From NCBI GenBank assembly GCA_052315315.1, contig JBLSDE010000034.1, positions 1-18,339 of the forward strand: a stretch of 18,339 nucleotides of DNA, given 5' to 3'. The notes beneath the pieces were generated by a model. It saw only the letters and a list, made by a program, of their open reading frames with translations. It made no database searches and had not been told where the DNA came from. The position numbers were made by a program, and so were the translations under genes. Shown in pieces: positions 13,905 through 18,339 of the stretch; positions within the stretch are counted from its first letter, which is position 1; the number at the start of each line of letters is the position of its first letter. Source of the stretch: Cuniculiplasma sp052315315. Lineage in GTDB: Archaea; Thermoplasmatota; Thermoplasmata; Thermoplasmatales; Thermoplasmataceae.

Positions 13905-14459
13905 TCAAAATTCTTTCCTTAATATGGCATCTATTATTCTTGGATACATCTCCAGTTCTCTTCCGTGTACCCTCTTCTCAATATCCTCCGGAGTGTCAGA
14001 TTCCATAACGGGAACAACGTCCTGGTAAATTATTTTTCCGCCGTCAACATTGCCATTCACATAATGAACTGTGAATCCCGTGTATTTTACACCAGATCCT
14101 TTGACTGCTCTGTGAACCCTGATGCCATAATATCCCATTCCTCCAAAGGAAGGCAGAAGTGACGGGTGTATATTCACTATCCTTTCCGGAAAATTTTCTA
14201 TGAGATCCTTGCCAATAATTTTCAGGAATCCTGCAAGTACAATGAGATCTGTTCCCTCTTTCATGAGATAATCTGAGATATTTTGATTGTATTCAATTAC
14301 ATGAATATTAAAATCAGATGCAATCTGCACAGCTCCGCAATTTTTACGATCAGTAACAAGAGATGATACTTTGAATGAGGAATCCTTTTTGATGCTGTAT
14401 TCCACTATGGATCTGAATGTAGTACCGGAGCCTGATGCAAAAACTGCTATTTTTTTCAT
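13905..14459 (-). CDS. purN: Phosphoribosylglycinamide formyltransferase (GAR transformylase)
   Basis: Transfers a formyl group from 10-formyl-tetrahydrofolate to GAR in de novo purine synthesis. From the ATG at 14459 the protein is 184 aa and begins MKKIAVFASGSGTTF, the normal PurN N-terminus with the phosphate-binding loop. NIHPSLLPSFGG holds the catalytic Asn96 and His98, and VNGNVDGGKIIYQ holds Asp139. The formyl-donor site and C-terminal helix are complete. An in-frame ATG at 14480 would add seven residues (MELHELK); the shorter start is preferred because it matches family length and lies about 29 nt from a TATA-like element at 14484-14491. The C-terminus is short compared with the E. 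coli enzyme, but no motif is missing. Divergent from the RFC gene. Confidence 0.93.
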   Translation of the reverse strand: MKKIAVFASGSGTTFRSIVEYSIKKDSSFKVSSLVTDRKNCGAVQIASDFNIHVIEYNQNISDYLMKEGTDLIVLAGFLKIIGKDLIENFPERIVNIHPSLLPSFGGMGYYGIRVHRAVKGSGVKYTGFTVHYVNGNVDGGKIIYQDVVPVMESDTPEDIEKRVHGRELEMYPRIIDAILRKEF

Positions 14460-14483
14460 TTTCAGTTCATGTAATTCCATATT

Positions 14484-14520
14484 CCCATATAATCTGTTTT
14501 GGTTCGTTTAGTTTATATTA
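14484..14520. promoter_or_regulatory. Divergent promoter region of purN and the RFC small subunit
   Basis: TTTATATTA (14512-14520) is centred 26 nt before the RFC ATG, so that mRNA should be leaderless. Its complement, TAATATAAA, is also TATA-like and could start a purN transcript near 14491. A second minus-strand candidate, ATTATATG (14484-14491), would start purN near 14463, just before the ATG at 14459. Confidence 0.5.
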
Positions 14521-14541
14521 CCTTAATGTAATAACCATTAG

Positions 14542-15495
14542 ATGGAGATCTGGATAGAAAAGCACAGACCTACCAAGGTTGAGGATATAGCAGGTCAGAA
14601 AGAGGCAACAAGGATTCTAAGGGGCTTCATAAATTCAGGAGAGATGCCACACCTGATCTTTGCAGGCCCACCCGGTGTTGGAAAGACCACTGCTGCCATA
14701 TGCCTGGCCATGGAGATGATAGGCGAAAACTGGAGGGACCACTTCCTTGAACTTAATGCTTCAAACGACCGTGGAATTGGTATAATAAGGGAGGATATCA
14801 AGGATTTTGCAAGGACTCAATCCATAACCGAGGGAAAATTCAAGATTATATTTCTGGACGAAGCGGATGAACTGACACCAGAAGCACAGGCAGCCCTGAG
14901 AAGAACAATGGAGGTATATTTCAGAAACGTGAGATTCATATTTTCCTGCAACTACTCCACAGGTATTATACCACCACTGCAATCAAGGGCAGTTCTCATA
15001 AGATTCAGGAAAATTGATCAGAATGATATGAAGCAGGCCCTTAAGAATATAGGTGAAAAGGAGGGAATGAAGCTATCTGAAGATGTAATGGATTCCATAT
15101 GTGAGAATGCAGATGGTGATCTGAGAAGAGGGGTAAATCTTCTGCAATCACTTTCATACCTTGAAAAACCCAGTGTAAGGGATGTGTATGAAATAGCGGG
15201 AAATGTTGAGGAGAAAAATCTGATTCCACTTCTCAGCAATGCAAGACATGGTAATTTTGATGAAGCCTCCAGAATAGGCATGTCACTGCTCACAGATGGT
15301 GGATATTCAGCCCTTGACATCATAAAGGGTATGCACAGCCTTATGGTGAAGGAGCAGGTTTCTCCCATAATGAAGAGAGAAAGCCTCATAGCACTCTCCG
15401 ATGCGGAATCAAGACTTGTGCAGGGAGGTTCAGACAAAGTACAGCTTGATTATCTCCTTGCAAGGTTGAGCAGAATATCTGCAGATTCTTCTTAA
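14542..15495 (+). CDS. rfcS: Replication factor C small subunit (clamp loader ATPase)
   Basis: AAA+ ATPase that, with the RFC large subunit, loads the PCNA clamp onto primer-template DNA. The 317 residues include EKHRPTKVEDIAGQ (6-19), Walker A AGPPGVGKTT (41-50), LNASNDRGI (71-79), Walker B FLDEADEL (104-111), sensor 1 SCNYS (125-129) and sensor 2 GDLRRGVNLLQ (182-192). A C-terminal helical collar follows. The usual SRC arginine-finger motif reads SRA (138-140): the arginine is kept and the cysteine lost. Archaeal small subunits without an intein have this length. The ATG lies 26 nt from a TATA element. The stop codon overlaps that of the convergent helicase gene. Confidence 0.95.
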   Translation: MEIWIEKHRPTKVEDIAGQKEATRILRGFINSGEMPHLIFAGPPGVGKTTAAICLAMEMIGENWRDHFLELNASNDRGIGIIREDIKDFARTQSITEGKFKIIFLDEADELTPEAQAALRRTMEVYFRNVRFIFSCNYSTGIIPPLQSRAVLIRFRKIDQNDMKQALKNIGEKEGMKLSEDVMDSICENADGDLRRGVNLLQSLSYLEKPSVRDVYEIAGNVEEKNLIPLLSNARHGNFDEASRIGMSLLTDGGYSALDIIKGMHSLMVKEQVSPIMKRESLIALSDAESRLVQGGSDKVQLDYLLARLSRISADSS

Positions 15496-17027
15496 TATTC
15501 ATCAATATGTTTTGGTTTTTTTCTCTCCATTTCACTTTTCATATTTGCGATCATGTTTCTCTCCTTGTTCTGACTTGAAAAATAGTAAGCCTGATCCCTT
15601 GTGTTTGAAAATATGAGAATGAAAACACTTCCATGGCGAAATCTTCCGGTTCTGCCCCTTCTCTGTATGCTTCTTATCTCCGATGCAACAGGTTCATAGA
15701 AAATCACAAGATCCGTGGATGGTATATCAAGACCCTCTTCAGCAACACTTGTTGCCAGCATCACGTTGTACTGACCTTCCTTGAATCTCTCTATGCCCTC
15801 CCTCTGATCCTTCTGGGACATCCCCTTGTCAATGCCCTTTCCTGACTGTCCTACAAATCTCAGCGGCTTTATTATTTTTGAATTTTGGCTCAGAAATTTC
15901 ATGAGAAATTCAGATGTTTTCCTGTAATGGGTGAAGACGATACACCTTGAATCTGGCCTTTCCCTAATCATCTCCTCACAAAGATTCATTACTGCTTTGA
16001 ACTTCGGATTCACGTATTTAGTGATGGCAGATTCTATTATCTGGGACCCACGGATAAAATCTGGATTTTTTGAAAGGATATTGTAGGTTCTCTGCAGGGA
16101 TCTTTCCTCACTCTCCCTCATCTCCTTAAGGTAATCGTAACCAATTTCAATGCCCTGCGTTTCCAGATACTCAGAAAGAACGTCCATGCGCACGATTGCA
16201 GTGAAATATGGTATATCGGAGAACAGATTCTTTTCTCCTGCAGACGCCCTTGCTGAAAGATCCCGTATATATTTACTCATGTCTGCCCTTGAGGAGCGCT
16301 TTCTTACAAAGGGAAATTTCACCTGAAGTTTCGAGAGCATATCATCTCTTGCAGATGAAAGATAATCTATTGCCATCTTCTGCTCAGGTGCAGGGTTTAT
16401 GAAAAGTGGTTCTATATCTGAGCCCTTCACGTATTTTGCAATATCAGGATCTGAATCCGTCTTGATGATTACATTTTTTATGGACAGATTTTCCCTTATT
16501 TCTTCTATCTTTTCGTTTTTGGACCCTGGACTTGCGGTCATTGCCAGTATTCTCCTTCCTGGGAGTTCTGAAATCTCTTTGGCAACAGACACGTAGGAAT
16601 AATTCCCAGTAGCCCTGTGAGCCTCATCAACTATGAGAAGATAGAATTTGTTCAGGAAGACGATCCCACGCTTTATATCCTTTTCAACTGTCTGTGGTGT
16701 TGAAATGACCATGTTGGATTCTGCCCACATTGACATTCTCTCTATTACAGGGTTATGGCCAGTGATTGCATTTATCTTGTAAGGATAATTCTGAAATAGA
16801 TTCATCATTGTTTTAAGATGCTGGTCTACCAGAGGTCTGGTTGGGGACAGCATTATTACTGCCTTATTCTGTTTGAGATAATAGAGTGATACCAGGGCTG
16901 CCACAACGGTCTTACCAAGGCCTGTGGGCAGAACAAGGAGAAGATTTGAATCCAAAGCTCTACTGTAAGCTTCAATCTGATAGGGACGTGGAATGACGCC
17001 ATTTAACTCCGGAATTTCCTGAGCCAT
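15492..17027 (-). CDS. hef: Hef-type SF2 helicase lacking the nuclease domain
   Basis: Superfamily 2 ATPase of the Hef/FANCM/MPH1 group, which acts on stalled forks and branched DNA. From the ATG at 17027 it has 511 aa. Visible motifs are PRPYQ (Q-like), LPTGLGKT (Walker A, about 33-40), SPTRPLVDQH (Ia), VDEAHR (II, 133-138), MTASPGS (III), FTHYRKTSEF (IV), ATSVAEEGLDIP (V) and QRRGRTGR (VI, 455-462). A Hef-typical thumb-like insertion of about 150 residues lies between the two RecA domains. Full euryarchaeal Hef continues into an XPF-type nuclease and HhH domain; here the protein ends about 50 residues after motif VI in a basic tail. A GTG at 17045 would add six residues, but a TATA element centred 24 nt before the ATG favours 17027. 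Confidence 0.9.
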   Translation of the reverse strand: MAQEIPELNGVIPRPYQIEAYSRALDSNLLLVLPTGLGKTVVAALVSLYYLKQNKAVIMLSPTRPLVDQHLKTMMNLFQNYPYKINAITGHNPVIERMSMWAESNMVISTPQTVEKDIKRGIVFLNKFYLLIVDEAHRATGNYSYVSVAKEISELPGRRILAMTASPGSKNEKIEEIRENLSIKNVIIKTDSDPDIAKYVKGSDIEPLFINPAPEQKMAIDYLSSARDDMLSKLQVKFPFVRKRSSRADMSKYIRDLSARASAGEKNLFSDIPYFTAIVRMDVLSEYLETQGIEIGYDYLKEMRESEERSLQRTYNILSKNPDFIRGSQIIESAITKYVNPKFKAVMNLCEEMIRERPDSRCIVFTHYRKTSEFLMKFLSQNSKIIKPLRFVGQSGKGIDKGMSQKDQREGIERFKEGQYNVMLATSVAEEGLDIPSTDLVIFYEPVASEIRSIQRRGRTGRFRHGSVFILIFSNTRDQAYYFSSQNKERNMIANMKSEMERKKPKHIDEY

Positions 17028-17046
17028 TGTAATGGTATCCCACACT

Positions 17047-17056
17047 GTTAAATATG
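17047..17056 (-). promoter_or_regulatory. TATA box of the helicase gene
   Basis: CATATTTAAC on the minus strand has its TATTTAA core centred 24 nt upstream of the ATG at 17027. The predicted start is at the ATG, downstream of the alternative GTG at 17045, so this element decides the start codon. Confidence 0.5.
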
Positions 17057-17113
17057 CTTTCCATATTGTTTCATTTTATGAATAAGATTTCATTGCTCCT
17101 TTCATTCAAGACA

Positions 17114-17124
17114 AATAAAAAATA
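17114..17124 (+). promoter_or_regulatory. Probable TATA box of tRNA-Ala
   Basis: AATAAAAAATA is centred about 29 nt before the mature 5' end of the tRNA. Transcription would begin a few bases upstream of the tRNA, leaving a very short leader for RNase P. No other TATA candidate lies closer. Confidence 0.4.
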
Positions 17125-17147
17125 GGGAAATGGCATTAAGACGTAAA

Positions 17148-17219
17148 GGGCCGGTAGATCAGCGGTAGATCGCCTGCTTCGCAAGCAGGAGGCCTCGGGT
17201 TCAAATCCCGACCGGTCCA
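17148..17219 (+). tRNA. tRNA-Ala (anticodon CGC)
   Basis: A complete 72-nt cloverleaf can be folded by eye. The acceptor arms GGGCCGG and CCGGTCC contain the G3:U70 wobble pair that identifies alanine tRNAs, with A73 as discriminator. The D stem is GATC/GATC with a 7-base loop containing GG. The anticodon stem CCTGC/GCAGG encloses TTCGCAA, anticodon CGC, reading GCG. A 5-base variable loop and the T arm TCGGG-TTCAAAT-CCCGA follow. There is no intron and no encoded CCA, which must be added enzymatically. It lies between the helicase gene and the toxin-antitoxin pair. Confidence 0.97.
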
Positions 17220-17240
17220 TGCTAACTATAACTGAATTTG

Positions 17241-17252
17241 TTTATATATAAA
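17241..17252. promoter_or_regulatory. Palindromic TATA element without an assigned gene
   Basis: TTTATATATAAA is a perfect 12-base palindrome and one of the best TATA sequences in the window. Rightward it predicts a start near 17272, where there is only a 13-codon frame (ATG at 17264) and a small CACG-TGAA-CGTG hairpin. Leftward it would read antisense into the tRNA gene. It may serve a small RNA, a long leader for the antitoxin gene, or nothing. Confidence 0.35.
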
Positions 17253-17388
17253 GCTAAAATCCAATGCATGATTTTCCACGTGAACGTGTTAGTGGTTCAA
17301 AATAGAATTTATAACGCGTGATTTAAGGAAATCAAGTTATTTGAGGTCGATTTGTATCCCAGATAATATAATGGCGAGTATTTAGGTA

Positions 17389-17427
17389 CTATATTAGATG
17401 GTATAAATCATTATATACAAAATATAG
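17389..17427 (+). promoter_or_regulatory. Antitoxin promoter with flanking inverted repeat
   Basis: TTATATA (17411-17417) is centred 24 nt before the antitoxin GTG, predicting a leaderless mRNA. CTATATT (17389-17395) and AATATAG (17421-17427) are inverted repeats on either side of the TATA box, a plausible operator for autorepression by the RHH antitoxin. The DNA is very AT-rich, so the repeat may be chance. Confidence 0.4.
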
Positions 17428-17437
17428 ATAATACATA

Positions 17438-17662
17438 GTGTCAAAATCTAGCGTAACGACAATTCAACTTGATAGGTCGGTTGTAGACGCACTTAAAAAG
17501 TTTAAAAGATATCGGCGGGAAACCTATAGCGAGATAATTCTTAATCTTATAGAAAATGTGGGAGAGACTAGTGAACTTAAAACATTTGTGCAAAAGGCTC
17601 AGGAAGAGAGGATGAAAGAGCTGTGGGGAGAGGGCGACTACTCTGGGTGGGAAAGTGCCTGA
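17438..17662 (+). CDS. Ribbon-helix-helix / VapB-like antitoxin
   Basis: A 74-aa protein likely to neutralise the downstream toxin and to repress its own promoter. Residues 5-11 (SVTTIQL) form the DNA-contacting strand of a ribbon-helix-helix fold, followed by helix A (SVVDALKKFKRYR) and helix B (TYSEIILNLIENV). The pattern with RRETYSE is typical of archaeal VapB-like (DUF7557-type) antitoxins, named from memory. The acidic C-terminus (about 45-74, ending GEGDYSGWESA) is the probable toxin-binding part. The start is GTG, 24 nt from a TATA box, so the mRNA is probably leaderless. It overlaps the toxin gene by 8 nt. Such antitoxins more often accompany VapC PIN toxins; here the partner is MazF-like. 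Confidence 0.8.
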   Translation: MSKSSVTTIQLDRSVVDALKKFKRYRRETYSEIILNLIENVGETSELKTFVQKAQEERMKELWGEGDYSGWESA

Positions 17663-17966
17663 GCCTGGAGATGTCATATTAACAAGAGTAAAATTCACTG
17701 ATTCAGATGACTTTAAAGTTCGACCTGCCCTAATATTATTCGAGGAATACGGGAACATTATAATAGCCGGCATAACAACTAACACCAAAATGAGTGGCAT
17801 AAGCATATTGAAAAGTGAAGGAGCTGCCCAGGATAGTGTAATTAAGTTGAATTATATCTTTACTATTACAAATACTGCGATAATCAAAACTGTATTCCGG
17901 TTGACCCTTGAAAAAAGGAATTTGGTATTTTACGAATTCACAAAGAAGCTTTCGGTACTTAAGTAA
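17655..17966 (+). CDS. PemK/MazF-like toxin (endoribonuclease)
   Basis: A 103-aa protein of the type II toxin PemK/MazF family, which cleaves mRNA at short sequences in an SH3-like beta-barrel. The N-terminal PGDVILTRVKFTD (4-16), VRPALIL (22-28, with the conserved Arg23) and AGITTNT (38-44, at the position of the conserved Ser/Thr) match the fold. The C-terminal KLNYIFTITNTAIIK and RLTLEKRN also fit. Length is normal and the frame is intact. The start is a GTG inside the end of the antitoxin gene, preceded by GGGTGG at a 4-nt spacing, so translation is coupled. Whether it is active and what it cuts cannot be told. AbrB or RHH partners are both known for this family. Confidence 0.82.
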   Translation: MPEPGDVILTRVKFTDSDDFKVRPALILFEEYGNIIIAGITTNTKMSGISILKSEGAAQDSVIKLNYIFTITNTAIIKTVFRLTLEKRNLVFYEFTKKLSVLK

Positions 17967-18339
17967 CCATAATAGATTCCCATCTACTATAATGAGCGAT
18001 TTCTCCTAACTTCACCTATCTGACTTATATCAAACCATTTGTACAATTTACACGTAACTCTGCTAATATCCTCGATATAGCAGTAGATCTAAAAACCACA
18101 TAAGGCATGAAAAGTAGTGTTAACCTAAAACATTAAAAAGTACGTTTCTAATTCACAGGATGAGAGATATATTTTGACTAAGAAATTGCTTTTGCAATTG
18201 AGGATTTCGAATAACCACCCTAATTCTGCTATCTTCGTTCTGTAGTTCGTGATTTTCATTGCAATATGAACAATAACAGCATTTTCAAGTTCTATTTATC
18301 CAGATTTCCCTTGTATTTCATGTAAATCTTCATAGCTAC
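17967..18339. other. Right-hand intergenic stretch with possible cysteine-rich relic
   Basis: No convincing gene. On the minus strand an ATG at 18333 opens MKIYMKYKGNLDK and stops at 18292. A second frame from 18284 to the stop at 18153 encodes 43 residues starting KCCYCSYCNENHE, zinc-ribbon-like, without a start codon. Together they may be a frameshifted remnant of a gene entering from the right, but runs this short occur by chance. A small AATTGC-TTTT-GCAATT hairpin lies near 18184-18199. No terminator or attachment-site duplication is evident. Confidence 0.35.

Noticed and set aside
15018..15437. 139-codon minus-strand open frame inside the RFC gene
   Set aside because: Antisense to a complete, motif-bearing clamp-loader gene; the composition is what complementing that gene produces.
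17182..17188. Archaeal tRNA intron in the anticodon loop
   Set aside because: The anticodon loop region is the normal seven bases and the gene folds to a standard 72-nt cloverleaf without extra sequence.
17189..17300. Possible attachment-site repeat of the tRNA 3' end downstream
   Set aside because: Only GGTTCAAA recurs near 17293. Eight bases are too few for an att repeat, and no integrase gene is present.
1..18339. CRISPR array, rRNA or intact insertion sequence
   Set aside because: No regularly spaced repeats, no rRNA-like sequence and no intact transposase with terminal inverted repeats were seen on either strand.

Overview
The window looks like a stretch of euryarchaeal chromosome, most likely from the order Thermoplasmatales (Ferroplasma/Cuniculiplasma-like). 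The assignment is inferred from several things: AT-rich DNA, an archaeal GHMP-type shikimate kinase, an archaeal RFC small subunit, a Hef-type helicase, TATA elements about 24-27 nt upstream of start codons (leaderless mRNAs), and a huge Asn/Ser/Thr-rich, cysteine-poor surface protein of the kind seen in cell-wall-less acidophiles. Genus and species cannot be fixed by eye.

Layout. 1-38: first codons of a minus-strand gene that runs off the window. 39-569: about 530 bases without a convincing gene. 570-4514: a compact shikimate operon, aroB-aroE-GHMP shikimate kinase-aroA, with every junction overlapping; it covers DAHP to EPSP except dehydroquinate dehydratase. 4546-6198: argS with its own leaderless promoter. 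An AT-rich inverted repeat (6223-6261) lies between argS and the convergent gene 6290-9271, a 993-residue secreted, C-terminally anchored, heavily sequon-bearing surface protein with a CARDB-like domain. 9272-9989: mostly non-coding, with a possible frameshifted relic at 9622-9949. 9990-11399: RtcB RNA ligase, divergent from a 73-aa uncharacterised helical protein; the two appear to share a symmetric TATA element. 11671-12041: non-coding apart from a possible 30-codon micro-ORF. 12042-12884: winged-helix regulator directly abutting a GNAT acetyltransferase. 12927-13898: CPBP-family membrane protease homologue, convergent with purN. purN is divergent from the RFC small subunit, which is in turn convergent with a Hef-type helicase; their stop codons share bases. 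17148-17219: tRNA-Ala(CGC) with the G3:U70 pair. 17438-17966: a toxin-antitoxin pair made of a ribbon-helix-helix/VapB-like antitoxin and a PemK/MazF-like toxin. 17967-18339: no convincing gene, only a possible cysteine-rich relic.

Most of the window is housekeeping (aromatic amino acids, tRNA charging, RNA repair/splicing, purine synthesis, clamp loading, fork repair). The accessory part is the toxin-antitoxin pair beside the tRNA gene plus the scattered relics. I did not find a clearly new defence system. The points most worth checking are the RHH + MazF pairing and its operator, the nuclease-less Hef, the symmetric TATA between rtcB and the small protein, the single CxxC in a 993-aa exoprotein, and the hairpin over the Shine-Dalgarno of the first gene.
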